A stretch of DNA of 64,000 bases, from NCBI GenBank assembly GCA_028285265.1, contig JANQPX010000018.1, forward strand, positions 264,400 to 328,399, given 5' to 3'. The notes beneath the pieces are model-generated. The model had not been told where the DNA came from. It saw only the letters and a list, made by a program, of their open reading frames with translations, and made no database searches. A program made the translations under genes and the position numbers. The DNA is from Geminicoccaceae bacterium (lineage in GTDB: Bacteria; Pseudomonadota; Alphaproteobacteria; Geminicoccales; Geminicoccaceae). Positions 43,530 through 52,038 of this stretch are shown in pieces. How positions within the stretch are numbered: position 1 is the stretch's first letter; every line of letters begins with the position of its first letter.

Positions 43530-44516
43530 TCACTTGATCACAGCCACGCCCCAGGGCTGCTGCCCCACCGGCACGGATTTGATCGCTTCCTCGTTGGCGA
43601 CATCAATGACTGTGATGTCGTTGGAATTGCCATTGGTCGTCAACAGATACTTTTCGTCCGGCGTGAATGAGAGCTGCCAGACACGCTGTCCGACGAGAAT
43701 ATAGTCGAGCACCTCGAGGCTTTCGGCATCGATAACGGCGACACGGTTTGCTGGGCCGAGTGCCACAAAGAGGCGCTTGCCGTCCGACGTTACCTTCGCG
43801 CCGACCGGCTGTAGCCATTCCGGCTCGACTCCCGGCACCTCGAAGCTGATCTTGCCAATCACCTCCGGTGACCCGTCCTCGGCAATGTCCATCGCGGTCA
43901 CCGTACCACCGATTTCCGATGTCACGAAAAGGCGTGTTCCGTCAGCGGTATATTGCGCATAGCGGGGACGCTGATCGACGAGCACATTGTGCTTGATCTC
44001 GTAATCTTCGGTGGAGATGAAATGCGCCATGTTCGTTGTTTCGGACGTGTTGACGACGAATTTGGCATCAGCGCTGATGCCCATGCCCTCAGGTTCTACG
44101 CCAACTGGAACCTCCGCGAGAATGGTCCGCGTCTCCGTATCCGTAACGGTGACCAGATTGTCATCCTCGTTAGCGATAAAGAGCGGGTTGCCAGAGGGGT
44201 GCAAGACGAACAACTCCGGATCCGGTCCCGATGGCAGCGTGAAGACCTCCTGGTAGGTCTCCGTATCGAAGACACGTACGATATTGTCGTCCGAGGCACA
44301 GACATAGAGCAACTTGCCGTCCGGGCTGACCGTGATCCCGCGCGGTCTGTTGCCGGCAGGGAATTCTTCGACGGCTTCCCATGTCTCGGTGTCGACAACG
44401 GTGATTGTGTTGCCCTTCTCGTTGGAAACGAAAGCTTTCCCAGCCGTGGCGGACCCAGCCAACAGGGGGCTAGCCGCAAGAGCGAAGACAGCGCCGAACG
44501 TAAAAAGTGTCCTCAT
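43530..44516 (-). CDS. PQQ-associated YVTN-type beta-propeller protein
   Basis: This is a 328-residue periplasmic beta-propeller. The ATG at 44516 has a GGGAAGAG ribosome site and is followed by a signal peptide (about 1-20, ending AGSATA/GKA). An ATG four codons earlier overlaps the upstream stop and is the alternative. Repeated blades carry the marks NTITVVDTETWE, NIVRVFDTETY, NLVTVTDTETR and NDITVIDV, each about 42 residues apart with PDG turns. It matches the family described as PQQ-dependent catabolism-associated beta-propeller proteins, which occur only beside quinoprotein alcohol dehydrogenase clusters. Its exact job is unknown. It follows the binding protein at 44528 directly. Confidence 0.92.
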   Translation of the reverse strand: MRTLFTFGAVFALAASPLLAGSATAGKAFVSNEKGNTITVVDTETWEAVEEFPAGNRPRGITVSPDGKLLYVCASDDNIVRVFDTETYQEVFTLPSGPDPELFVLHPSGNPLFIANEDDNLVTVTDTETRTILAEVPVGVEPEGMGISADAKFVVNTSETTNMAHFISTEDYEIKHNVLVDQRPRYAQYTADGTRLFVTSEIGGTVTAMDIAEDGSPEVIGKISFEVPGVEPEWLQPVGAKVTSDGKRLFVALGPANRVAVIDAESLEVLDYILVGQRVWQLSFTPDEKYLLTTNGNSNDITVIDVANEEAIKSVPVGQQPWGVAVIK

Positions 44517-44527
44517 GTCTCTTCCCA

Positions 44528-45715
44528 TCAGTTGAATGCCGTGCAGTTGGATTCCGGTTGGTCGAGACCGAGGGTATCGAGCACCGAGTGCTGGTGCAGG
44601 AAACCCTCTTGAGGACTCACACTCACGGTAATAGAGCCGTCGTAGAGCAGGATCGGCTGACGCAACTGACCATTCCACGTTCTGAACGTTACTTTCTGCC
44701 CTTTAAAGGCAGCGAGCTCGAACGCTTCTGACAACGCATAGTCACGCACGCCTTCTGGCGTCGCCGTGTTGACCCGCGTCACGGCCTCACCGACCACACG
44801 AAGGGCCAACCAAACATTGTAGTCCTCGGGCTTAACATAGCGCCCGTTTAACTCCTCGAAGCGCGTCTGATACTGGGTTGAGCCCCAGGCTTCGTGCGAG
44901 CCATGCATGGTGACCGGCCGCAAGCCGGACGATCCCATGACCAAGCGCGGGGTCCAGACGTGATAGGGAAGATACCGGGCAAAAAAGTCGGTCCCATCCG
45001 CAGCAATCACAACGTCATGGTCATCGACGTTCTGCGTGTCTGTCGGAATTTGCTTTTGAACAAGAACGTGCCCCGAATCGGTTCGCCGCGCCCCGCCGGT
45101 ATCCTCAAAGATTCGATCCTCGACGATGTTAGCACCGAACTTCTCCGCAGATCGGCGATAGGCATCCGCAATCACTTGACCTTCGGCATTGCCGCCGGAC
45201 ACCAGAAACCAGTCGCTCCACCTCTTCCACATGGCGAATTGCGCTACTGCGTCGGCATTCATGGCATTCGACGGCGCGATGTGTAGTAGGTTCGCCCTGC
45301 ATTGATCATCACGCAAAGACGTATCCGCATTGGCTGCATTGAATACCAGAGCCCCAGCCTCCGCCGCCTGATCCGTCAAGCGCAAGAGTTCCTCGGTTCT
45401 GGCTAAGATGACGACGAGCTTGGTCCCGCTGTTCAAGATCTCGCCAAGCGCAGCTTCGGCCTCCTCAGGGGTCGTCGCAACCGTTTTCGTCTCGTAGACA
45501 TGCCCGAGAAAGCTGCCGGTCGTGTTGTTATCTTCATCAGCAAGTGCTGCGCCAGCGAAGGCAAAATCGTCCTGTTGCCGATCGAAACGGCTGATCGGCA
45601 ACAAGGACGGATAGTCGACGCGAAGAACGGCTGAATTCACATCGACCGCCATCGCCTTAAAAGAGAGCAAAGACAAGGTGGCGGCGACAAAAAGCATCAC
45701 CAATCGAGCAGACAC
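44528..45715 (-). CDS. PQQ-alcohol-dehydrogenase-associated substrate-binding protein (branched-chain type)
   Basis: This is a 395-residue exported protein with a signal peptide (about 1-21, ending FKAMA/VDV) and a Leu/Ile/Val-binding-type fold. It matches the group annotated as ABC transporter substrate-binding protein of PQQ-dependent alcohol dehydrogenase systems. Visible parts are RFDRQQDDFAFAGAALAD, the central DDHDVVIAADGTDFFARYLPY and the C-terminal FRTWNGQLRQPILLYDG. I chose the GTG at 45715 because GGGGGAGGA stands 3 bases upstream; the frame opens at 45757. A stem-loop (45729-45753) lies directly before that ribosome site. No partner permease is present, so it may sense or carry rather than transport. 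Confidence 0.9.
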   Translation of the reverse strand: MSARLVMLFVAATLSLLSFKAMAVDVNSAVLRVDYPSLLPISRFDRQQDDFAFAGAALADEDNNTTGSFLGHVYETKTVATTPEEAEAALGEILNSGTKLVVILARTEELLRLTDQAAEAGALVFNAANADTSLRDDQCRANLLHIAPSNAMNADAVAQFAMWKRWSDWFLVSGGNAEGQVIADAYRRSAEKFGANIVEDRIFEDTGGARRTDSGHVLVQKQIPTDTQNVDDHDVVIAADGTDFFARYLPYHVWTPRLVMGSSGLRPVTMHGSHEAWGSTQYQTRFEELNGRYVKPEDYNVWLALRVVGEAVTRVNTATPEGVRDYALSEAFELAAFKGQKVTFRTWNGQLRQPILLYDGSITVSVSPQEGFLHQHSVLDTLGLDQPESNCTAFN

Positions 45716-45728
45716 GTTTCCTCCCCCT

Positions 45729-45753
45729 GCGGCCTTTGAGTTGATCAGGCCGC
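45729..45753 (-). promoter_or_regulatory. Hairpin just upstream of a ribosome binding site
   Basis: GCGGCCT and AGGCCGC (45729-45735 with 45747-45753) form a 7-bp stem with an 11-base loop. On the minus strand it ends directly before the ribosome site of the gene starting at 45715, so it could influence translation or stabilise the 5' end. Confidence 0.5.
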
Positions 45754-45827
45754 CCATTTCAGACGATCTGCTAAAGACCTACCACCATTTTTTTTCCCAT
45801 CGCCAGGTTAGTTTAGCCAGCTCGTTA

Positions 45828-45866
45828 TCAGAGACGATTCTTATTTCATAAGAGGCGTCTCTGATT
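45828..45866. promoter_or_regulatory. 39-base near-perfect palindrome upstream of the PQQ binding-protein operon
   Basis: ATCAGAGACG (45828-45837) and CGTCTCTGAT (45857-45866) pair perfectly. Inside, TCTTA and TAAGA pair around a 5-base loop. It lies 28 bases after the stop of the CXXCW gene and about 113 bases before the next start. With no T-run on the minus side it is either an operator or a strong stem-loop ending the upstream mRNA. Confidence 0.6.
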
Positions 45867-45893
45867 CAAATCGGCGCCGACGCGCATCAGCTA

Positions 45894-46451
45894 TCAGTCT
45901 GGGGGGGAGAACTCTTCAGGTTGGACGGCTTCGAGCGGAAGATCCCAAAGGCGCCATCCGTCTGTTCCTTCGGGAAGCCAGTAGACGTCTGTGTATCCCC
46001 ACTCGATGGCTCGCTTGGCGGCGTTCCAACTCATCCAGCAGTCCTCGAGGCAGAAGAACAGCACAGGACGGGACGGATCGCCACCGGAAGCCTTGTCGAG
46101 TCCCCTTTGGAAATAGGTCGCGGTGATTTCGGCTATCTCTCCGTAGCCGACATTGGGCAGCCAGATCGCACCGGGGATCGATTGTCTCGGTTTGTCCCGC
46201 CAGATCGTTCCCTTAGGCAGGTTTGCAGGCTTTGGCGCTCGGGGCATGACGTCGATGAAAGCGACGTCACCTTCCTGCCAGAGCGCGTGCGCTTCTTCGG
46301 GGCCAACCACCGTTCCGCCCGAAAGCGTCACTGGCACCGGTGCACGGTACAGCTCCATCCGGTAGTCGTCTGGCTCGGGCACGGGCTGTGCCAAGGCGAG
46401 CCGCGACCATGTCAGAAGGGCCAAAGCTATCCCGACCCCGACCAACCTCAA
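45894..46451 (-). CDS. PQQ-associated CXXCW-motif (rhodanese-like) protein
   Basis: This is a 185-residue periplasmic protein with a signal peptide (about 1-21, ending SRLALAQ) and a rhodanese-like fold. The loop FCLEDCWMSWNAAKR near the C-terminal third carries two cysteines and a Trp; this is the hallmark of the PQQ-dependent catabolism-associated CXXCW-motif family. The first Cys occupies the place of the active-site Cys of sulfurtransferases. The start is a TTG at 46451 overlapping the stop of xoxJ (TTGA), so translation is coupled. The same region encodes a SoxYZ-like carrier and a zinc hydrolase, so a thiol-based relay is an attractive but unproven idea. Confidence 0.9.
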   Translation of the reverse strand: MRLVGVGIALALLTWSRLALAQPVPEPDDYRMELYRAPVPVTLSGGTVVGPEEAHALWQEGDVAFIDVMPRAPKPANLPKGTIWRDKPRQSIPGAIWLPNVGYGEIAEITATYFQRGLDKASGGDPSRPVLFFCLEDCWMSWNAAKRAIEWGYTDVYWLPEGTDGWRLWDLPLEAVQPEEFSPPD

Positions 46452-47308
46452 TTGTCGAGGTCCATCACCTCCGTGCCCAAATCAGAAATCAAGGGAACAC
46501 CGGCATCAGCGAGGAGGCGGTTGATCTCATCCTGATTGCGGCGGATCAGCGAATTCAACTGCCGCTGCCAGACCTTCTCACCCTGTCGAACACCCATGGT
46601 GATGCGATAAAACAATCGCGGTGGCAGCTCTTCCCTGATCAGAGGAATGACCTCCATTTCCGGAAAGTCCTGCTTGACGAGCGGTCCGCCCAGCGGCCCC
46701 CAAAGGATCGCAGCGTCAATTTCTCCGGCCGCGAGATCACTGAGCATCTCGGTAGCCGGGCTGTCGTGCCTTCGATCGACCACAAGCTGATAAGGTTTCG
46801 ACTTCGCTATGAGACCGTTCCGAGCCATATGGGCTGCAGGCGGCGTCCCAGCGATGATGCCGATGCGGCGATCAGATAAAGCCGGATCAGACAGCATTTC
46901 GACATCGGCCAAGTCGCTGCCCTTCGGAACAATCAGGGCATAGACCGACGTGAGATAGTGATTTGTGTTCAGAACCAATTCGTGGCCCTGTGCATAGCCG
47001 ATGACAACGTCACATTTCTTCACCCGTAGCGTGTTACGGATGAAACCAGTGGCCATGGGATACCATGTATACTCCACCGGAAGCTCAAGCTTTTCGCCGA
47101 TGAGGTCGGCCAGATGGTTTTCGAATCCGGTCTCGTCTTTCGAGGACATCGGATGGTTAGCAGGATCAGCGCAGACTCGCAGCGCATTGGTCGAGACGAG
47201 ATCGGAGGTCTGCGCTGCCCCGTCCTCCGCCGGTCCCACTATCGCAAGACAGGACAGCAGAACGGACAGCAGGCTGAGCGAACGGGCCTCAGCTATCCAA
47301 GCAGGCAT
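46448..47308 (-). CDS. xoxJ: XoxJ-type quinoprotein dehydrogenase-associated periplasmic binding protein
   Basis: This is a 286-residue exported protein with a family 3 binding fold. The ATG at 47308 has a GAGAGA site upstream and starts a leader peptide with cleavage near AEDGAAQ/TSD; the open frame extends into xoxG. Family features are ALRVCADPANHPMSSKDETGFENHLADLI at the start of the mature part, CDVVIGYAQGHELVLNTNHY and AGEIDAAILWGPLGG. XoxJ/MxaJ proteins are thought to bind partly folded methanol dehydrogenase or help cofactor loading rather than import solutes. The order xoxF-xoxG-xoxJ and the 20-base overlap with xoxG support the name. Confidence 0.92.
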   Translation of the reverse strand: MPAWIAEARSLSLLSVLLSCLAIVGPAEDGAAQTSDLVSTNALRVCADPANHPMSSKDETGFENHLADLIGEKLELPVEYTWYPMATGFIRNTLRVKKCDVVIGYAQGHELVLNTNHYLTSVYALIVPKGSDLADVEMLSDPALSDRRIGIIAGTPPAAHMARNGLIAKSKPYQLVVDRRHDSPATEMLSDLAAGEIDAAILWGPLGGPLVKQDFPEMEVIPLIREELPPRLFYRITMGVRQGEKVWQRQLNSLIRRNQDEINRLLADAGVPLISDLGTEVMDLDN

Positions 47309-47804
47309 TCTCAGTCTCTCTGATCGCGTCCGATTTCGCCTCTTTCTTGGCAGGCCGTCCCCGCGGAACCACATCAGCACCGCGCGCCTTGAGATAGACA
47401 TACATGTCGTCGAGGAAGCACATGACATTGCGGTTCTCGCCGAAGGCCGGCATCACCGAATTTTCTGAAGCGTTCACTTCCTTCCGACCGTTTACGACGA
47501 CATCGACGAAGTCGTAGTAGTCCATATCGATCGCGGATTCCTTCAAAGCCGGCGCATAGGTGGAGCCTTCGCCTTCCGGTCCGTGACAGACATGGCATTC
47601 CGAATGATATCTGCGAAAGCCCGAATAGGTCAGCCAGTCGACGGTTCCATCCTCCGCGACGTTGTAGGTCGGGACGTCGTCGCTGGTAAAGTAACGGCCG
47701 TCTTCGCTATAGGCGGCTGTAAGATTATCGACATCTTCGGCCTGAGCCGATTGCGCGACAAGCACTGTGAGGCCGACGACAACGAGCTTCCCTGCAAGTT
47801 TCAT
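47289..47804 (-). CDS. xoxG: XoxG-type cytochrome c (methanol metabolism-related)
   Basis: This is a 171-residue periplasmic c-type cytochrome with a signal peptide (1-22, ending AQSAQA). One haem site CHVCH (C70-H74) is preceded by the segment TYSGFRRYHSE, typical of this family. The sixth ligand is probably the Met in SVMPAFGENRN. It accepts electrons from XoxF and passes them to the terminal oxidase branch. The tail after residue 140 is Lys/Arg-rich. It starts 79 bases after xoxF behind a perfect stem-loop (47831-47857), which probably makes XoxF more abundant than XoxG, and it overlaps xoxJ. Confidence 0.94.
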   Translation of the reverse strand: MKLAGKLVVVGLTVLVAQSAQAEDVDNLTAAYSEDGRYFTSDDVPTYNVAEDGTVDWLTYSGFRRYHSECHVCHGPEGEGSTYAPALKESAIDMDYYDFVDVVVNGRKEVNASENSVMPAFGENRNVMCFLDDMYVYLKARGADVVPRGRPAKKEAKSDAIRETENACLDS

Positions 47805-47830
47805 GTTTGCTCACCTATTCCCTGGCAAAA

Positions 47831-47857
47831 GTTGGCACGGGCGATGCCCGTGCCAAC
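47831..47857 (-). terminator. Perfect 12-bp stem-loop between xoxF and xoxG
   Basis: GTTGGCACGGGC (47831-47842) and GCCCGTGCCAAC (47846-47857) form a perfect 12-bp stem with a 3-base loop. On the minus strand a short TTTT follows, so it can act as a partial terminator or an mRNA-protecting hairpin after xoxF. Confidence 0.85.
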
Positions 47858-47883
47858 ACTTGGTTTTGCGTTGCGCAACCTCG

Positions 47884-49686
47884 TTAGTTCGGCAGCGCAA
47901 ACACAGTCAGTTGACCACCCAGCGCAGTGTAGTCACTGAGCGCGGCATAACCACCCACAGCGCCAAGACCGTCATTCGGGTTGGTCAGACCAGCCGCAAG
48001 GCCGATGCCGGCCCAACCACCCACGCCGGAAAGGATACCAACGTACTGCTTGCCGTCCAACTCGTAGGTCATCACGTTGCCGATGATGCCCGATGGCGTC
48101 TTGAAGCTATAGAGCTCCTCACCAGTTTCCGCATGAACGGCCTTCAGGTGACCTTCAAGCGTGCCGTAGAACACAATATCGCCGGCGGTTGCCATAGCGC
48201 CCGACCAGACTGAGAACTTCTCAGGCAGCGACCACTTGATCTCGCCGTTGATGTTGTCCCAAGCGATGAAGTTGCCCATGCCGCCATGGCTATCCGGTGC
48301 CGGGTACATCGACAGAGTCGCACCGACATATGGCTGACCTGCGGTGTAGCTGACACGGAATGGTTCGTAGTCCATGCAGACGTGGTTGGTTGGAACATAG
48401 AACAGCTCAGTCTTCGGGCTGTAAGCCGCAGGCTGCTGGTCTTTGGTTCCCAGCGCCGCCGGACAGACGCCAGTTGTATTCACATCCTCGCCATTCTGCG
48501 CGGTCGAATACTGCGCCACCACAGCCGGACGACCGTAGGTGTCGCTGTTCGGGTCCATATCAACACCGGTGGTCCAATTCACGACCGGATCAAACTTCTC
48601 GGCGACGAGAAGCTCACCGGTGACGCGATCCATCGTATAGCCGAGACCATTACGATCGAAGTGGGTGAGCAGCTTGCGCATCTCACCGTCAACTTCCTGA
48701 TCCGACAGGATCATTTCGTTGACGCCGTCATAGTCCCACTCGTCATGTGGGGTCATTTGGTAGACCCACTTGGCGATGCCAGTGTCGATGTCACGAGCAA
48801 ACACGGTCATTGACCAGCGATTGTCGCCAGGGCGCTGTGACGGGTTCCAGGTCGATGGGTTGCCCGTGCCATAGTAGAAGAGGTTTTCTTCAAGGTCAGC
48901 CGAGTACCAACCCCAGGTGGTGCCACCACCGATCTTCCACTGATCACCTTCCCAAGTCGTGATACCAGAGTCGACCCCTACTGGCTCGCCCAGATGCGTT
49001 GTCAGCTCGGGATCCATCAGCGTGTCGGAGTCTGGCCCCATCGAGTAGCCGCGCCAGGCCACATCGCCGGTATTCATGTCATAGGCAGTCACCGAACCGC
49101 GAACACCGAATTCGCCGCCCGAGATGCCGACAATGACCTTATCCTTGATCGGCAGAACCGTCGCGGTGTTGGTCTCACCGATCGCGGGGTCACCATTCTG
49201 CACTTCCCAGATGACCTCACCTGAGTTTGCATCAAGAGCGACCACCTTGGTGTCGGCCTGGTGCAGGAAGATCTTTCCTTCCGCGTAAGCAACACCACGG
49301 TTCACCGTATCGCAGCACATCACAGGAATGACGTCCGGATCCTGCTTTGGCTCATATTTCCAGATAATCTTGCCTTCGTTGGCCAAGTCGAGCGCGTAAA
49401 CGATGTTCGGAAACGGCGTATGAACATACATCACGTTGCCAATGACCAGCGGCGAACCTTCATGGCCGCGTAGTACGCCTGTGGAGAAGGTCCAGGCGAC
49501 CTGAAGATCACCGACATTGCCGGCGTTGATTTGATCAAGCTCGCTGTAGCGTTGGTTTTCGTAGTCGCCGGTCTGGATAGCCCATTGCGCAGGGTTCTCC
49601 ATCTGGGCAATGAGATCATCATTCGCAACCGCCCCACCGGCGGCGCAGAGCGCGATCCCAGAGGCGATCAGCATCGGTTTCTTCAT
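47884..49686 (-). CDS. xoxF: Lanthanide-dependent PQQ methanol dehydrogenase XoxF
   Basis: This is a 600-residue periplasmic eight-bladed quinoprotein. The ATG at 49686 follows GGGAGAG by 5 bases and opens a signal peptide (1-21, ending GGAVA/NDD). Key residues: the vicinal disulfide C124-C125 in [10 protein letters not shown], metal ligands E192 (GGEFG) and N276 (GTGNP), catalytic D318, and D320 in DEWDYDG. The Asp two places after the catalytic Asp is the lanthanide-specific ligand; calcium-dependent MxaF has Ala there. It oxidises methanol to formaldehyde, or onward to formate in some relatives, passing electrons to XoxG. No mxaI-like small subunit follows. Its leader contains nested inverted repeats (49726-49756). 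Confidence 0.97.
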   Translation of the reverse strand: MKKPMLIASGIALCAAGGAVANDDLIAQMENPAQWAIQTGDYENQRYSELDQINAGNVGDLQVAWTFSTGVLRGHEGSPLVIGNVMYVHTPFPNIVYALDLANEGKIIWKYEPKQDPDVIPVMCCDTVNRGVAYAEGKIFLHQADTKVVALDANSGEVIWEVQNGDPAIGETNTATVLPIKDKVIVGISGGEFGVRGSVTAYDMNTGDVAWRGYSMGPDSDTLMDPELTTHLGEPVGVDSGITTWEGDQWKIGGGTTWGWYSADLEENLFYYGTGNPSTWNPSQRPGDNRWSMTVFARDIDTGIAKWVYQMTPHDEWDYDGVNEMILSDQEVDGEMRKLLTHFDRNGLGYTMDRVTGELLVAEKFDPVVNWTTGVDMDPNSDTYGRPAVVAQYSTAQNGEDVNTTGVCPAALGTKDQQPAAYSPKTELFYVPTNHVCMDYEPFRVSYTAGQPYVGATLSMYPAPDSHGGMGNFIAWDNINGEIKWSLPEKFSVWSGAMATAGDIVFYGTLEGHLKAVHAETGEELYSFKTPSGIIGNVMTYELDGKQYVGILSGVGGWAGIGLAAGLTNPNDGLGAVGGYAALSDYTALGGQLTVFALPN

Positions 49687-49725
49687 CTTGCTCTCCCTAT
49701 TTGGCGGCTTGCTGGCCGCATTGTC

Positions 49726-49756
49726 AGCAATGGGTCTGCGATGGGATCCCATTGCT
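49726..49756 (-). promoter_or_regulatory. Nested inverted repeats in the xoxF leader
   Basis: AGCAATGGG (49726-49734) and CCCATTGCT (49748-49756) form a perfect 9-bp inverted repeat. The overlapping TGGGATCCCA (49742-49751) is a perfect 10-bp palindrome, so the two structures exclude each other. They lie 40-70 bases before the xoxF start, where an operator or leader RNA element would be expected. Confidence 0.55.
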
Positions 49757-49890
49757 AGTTTTGCTGGCTTCTCGAACCGTGGCGTGGCCTCGGCTCGTCA
49801 GCAAAAATTCGTAGTAAGTTCCGTCGTCAAACGGTCCCTTTTTGACAGGTGTTACAAAGCATGAGATGGCGTATACCCTGCCTGCATGCA

Positions 49891-50745
49891 TCATCCCATT
49901 CGGTCCTTCCAGTGCTCCCCGCTGTGTAGTCGCTCCGCGTGCCACTCGACATGGTCACGCGCAAACGAACTGACGAAAAAGTAGGAATGGTCATAACCCG
50001 GCTGCATACGCATGATTCCCGCCTGCCGACGGCTGGCCATCATGCCGGCTAGCGATTCCGGCTTCAGCAAGTCGAGGAACTGGTCATCCGTTCCCTGGTC
50101 GATCAGAATGTCACTTTTCCAGCCACGTTCTTCCAAGAGCAGAGTCGCGTCATGTTCGGCCCATGTGGACTCATCGTCGCCGAGATAGGCGCTCAGCTGT
50201 TTTCGTCCCCAATCCGATTGCGTCGGATTGGCAATCGGAGCGAAGGCGGACAGCGATTCAAACAAATGACTATTCCGCATCGCGATAGTAAGGGCACCGT
50301 GTCCCCCCATCGAATGCCCGGTGATGCCGTGACGGCTGCACACTGGGAAGCTTTCTGACACCAGATCGCGAAGCTCGCTGACGATATAGTCGTACATGCG
50401 ATAGTTCGATTTCCATGGGTCCTGGAGGGCATTCAGGTAGAAGCCCGCCCCCTGTCCAAGGTCGTAAGCCTCGTCATCGCCGACCGATTCTCCGCGCGGC
50501 GATGTGTCGGGGAACACCAGGGCAAGTCCGGAAGCTGACGCATGACTTTGGAAGCCTCCTTTGACCATGACGTTCTCATGCGTGCAGGTCAGGCCCGAGA
50601 GATACCAAAGTGTCGGCACCGGGCGAGACTTCGCCTGAGGCGGCAGATAGACGGCAAACGTCATGTCGCAGTCGCACGACTTGGAAAAATGCTTGTAGAC
50701 GGCTTGTTTGCCGCCGAAACACTGACTTTGCGACACCAACTCCAT
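49891..50745 (-). CDS. fghA: S-formylglutathione hydrolase
   Basis: This is a 284-residue cytosolic alpha/beta-hydrolase of the esterase D family. The nucleophile Ser is in GHSMGGHGA (S145), the acid Asp in DQGTDDQFL and the His in GYDHSYFFV; LSGLTCTHENVMVKGG near residue 50 is family-typical. It cleaves S-formylglutathione to formate and glutathione, the second step of glutathione-linked formaldehyde removal. It follows adhC by 6 bases, so the two should be co-transcribed. xoxF follows on the same strand after a 204-base gap that must carry the xoxF promoter or leader. Confidence 0.96.
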   Translation of the reverse strand: MELVSQSQCFGGKQAVYKHFSKSCDCDMTFAVYLPPQAKSRPVPTLWYLSGLTCTHENVMVKGGFQSHASASGLALVFPDTSPRGESVGDDEAYDLGQGAGFYLNALQDPWKSNYRMYDYIVSELRDLVSESFPVCSRHGITGHSMGGHGALTIAMRNSHLFESLSAFAPIANPTQSDWGRKQLSAYLGDDESTWAEHDATLLLEERGWKSDILIDQGTDDQFLDLLKPESLAGMMASRRQAGIMRMQPGYDHSYFFVSSFARDHVEWHAERLHSGEHWKDRMG

Positions 50746-50751
50746 CTGGTC

Positions 50752-51864
50752 TCAGTACTCCACGACCGCGCGAATGCTCTCACCCTTGTGCATTAAGTCG
50801 AAGCCCTCATTGATCTGATCCAGAGAGAGCTTATGAGTGATCATAGGGTCAATCTCGATCTTACCATCCATGTACCAATCGACGATCCTCGGCACATCGG
50901 TCCGTCCCTTGGCGCCGCCGAATGCCGTGCCGCGCCAAATCCTGCCGGTGACAAGCTGAAACGGCCGCGTCGCAATCTCTGCTCCCGCGGGCGCAACACC
51001 GATGATGATCGACTCGCCCCATCCCTTGTGCGCGCACTCCAGCGCCGTCCGCATGACGTTCACATTGCCTGTGGCATCGAATGTATAGTCAGCCCCGCCG
51101 CCCGTAAGCTCGACCAAATGCGCAACCATTTCCCCGCCGACGTCGGCGGGGTTGACGAAGTCAGTCATACCGAAATGACGGCCCATCTCAGCTTTGCCAT
51201 CGTTGAGGTCTACCCCAACAATCTGGCTGGCGCCGGCCAAGCGCAGGCCTTGAATAACATTGAGCCCAATGCCTCCCAGCCCAAACACGACACAGCGGCT
51301 CCCGATCTCCACCTTAGCGGTGTTGATGACGGCCCCTATACCCGTTGTTACCCCGCAGCCGATATAGCAAATCTTGTCAAAAGGCGCGTCACTCCGGACC
51401 TTGGCGAGTGCGATCTCAGGAACCACGGTGTGATTCGCAAAGGTCGAACAGCCCATGTAATGATGAATAGGCGTGCCATCGAGCATCCTAAACCGCGTCG
51501 TTCCGTCCGGCAAAAGGCCCTGGCCTTGTGTCGCTCGGATGGACTGGCACAGATTGGTCTTCGGATTGAGGCAGTATTCGCACTCCCGACACTCCGGCGT
51601 GTAGAGCGGAATCACATGATCGCCAACACTGAGGCTTTGGACACCCTCACCCACTTCCAACACAACACCGGCACCCTCATGGCCAAGAATGGCCGGAAAG
51701 ATGCCCTCGGGATCGTCACCGGAGCGCGTGAACTCGTCGGTATGACAAAGGCCCGTCGCCTTAATCTCGACGAGAACTTCACCGGCTTTTGGCCCGTCAA
51801 GCTCTACGTCCATAATTTCGAGCGGCTTTCCCGCCTCCATGGCAACGGCTGCACGAGTCCTCAT
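50752..51864 (-). CDS. adhC: S-(hydroxymethyl)glutathione dehydrogenase (class III alcohol dehydrogenase)
   Basis: This is a 370-residue zinc-dependent medium-chain dehydrogenase. Catalytic zinc ligands are C40 (GLCHTDEF), H62 (GHEGAG) and the later Cys in YIGCGVTTG; the structural zinc loop is CRECEYCLNPKTNLC, and the NAD-binding turn is FGLGGIGLNVIQG. The length and sequence are of the class III type (adhC/frmA/flhA). It oxidises the spontaneous formaldehyde-glutathione adduct to S-formylglutathione, which FghA then hydrolyses. The pair removes formaldehyde made by XoxF. It is divergent from the secreted protein gene at 52039, with a 174-base shared control region. Confidence 0.97.
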   Translation of the reverse strand: MRTRAAVAMEAGKPLEIMDVELDGPKAGEVLVEIKATGLCHTDEFTRSGDDPEGIFPAILGHEGAGVVLEVGEGVQSLSVGDHVIPLYTPECRECEYCLNPKTNLCQSIRATQGQGLLPDGTTRFRMLDGTPIHHYMGCSTFANHTVVPEIALAKVRSDAPFDKICYIGCGVTTGIGAVINTAKVEIGSRCVVFGLGGIGLNVIQGLRLAGASQIVGVDLNDGKAEMGRHFGMTDFVNPADVGGEMVAHLVELTGGGADYTFDATGNVNVMRTALECAHKGWGESIIIGVAPAGAEIATRPFQLVTGRIWRGTAFGGAKGRTDVPRIVDWYMDGKIEIDPMITHKLSLDQINEGFDLMHKGESIRAVVEY

Positions 51865-52038
51865 GCAGAATTCCCTCCCGATTGCGGCTTGTTATTGGTC
51901 TGCATTGGCCATGGAGGAGTATGACAGCCCCTTCGTCACTTGATCAATTAAGACAATAGTTTGTATTGAAAACTCCTTGGGAGGCGTGATGACCATTCGC
52001 TTGTGCGGGGCGTAACCACTGTATCTAGGAGACTCAAG

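Noticed and set aside
50833..51924. 363-codon plus-strand open frame over adhC
   Set aside because: It is fully antisense to the class III alcohol dehydrogenase with intact zinc ligands, so it is a codon-bias shadow.
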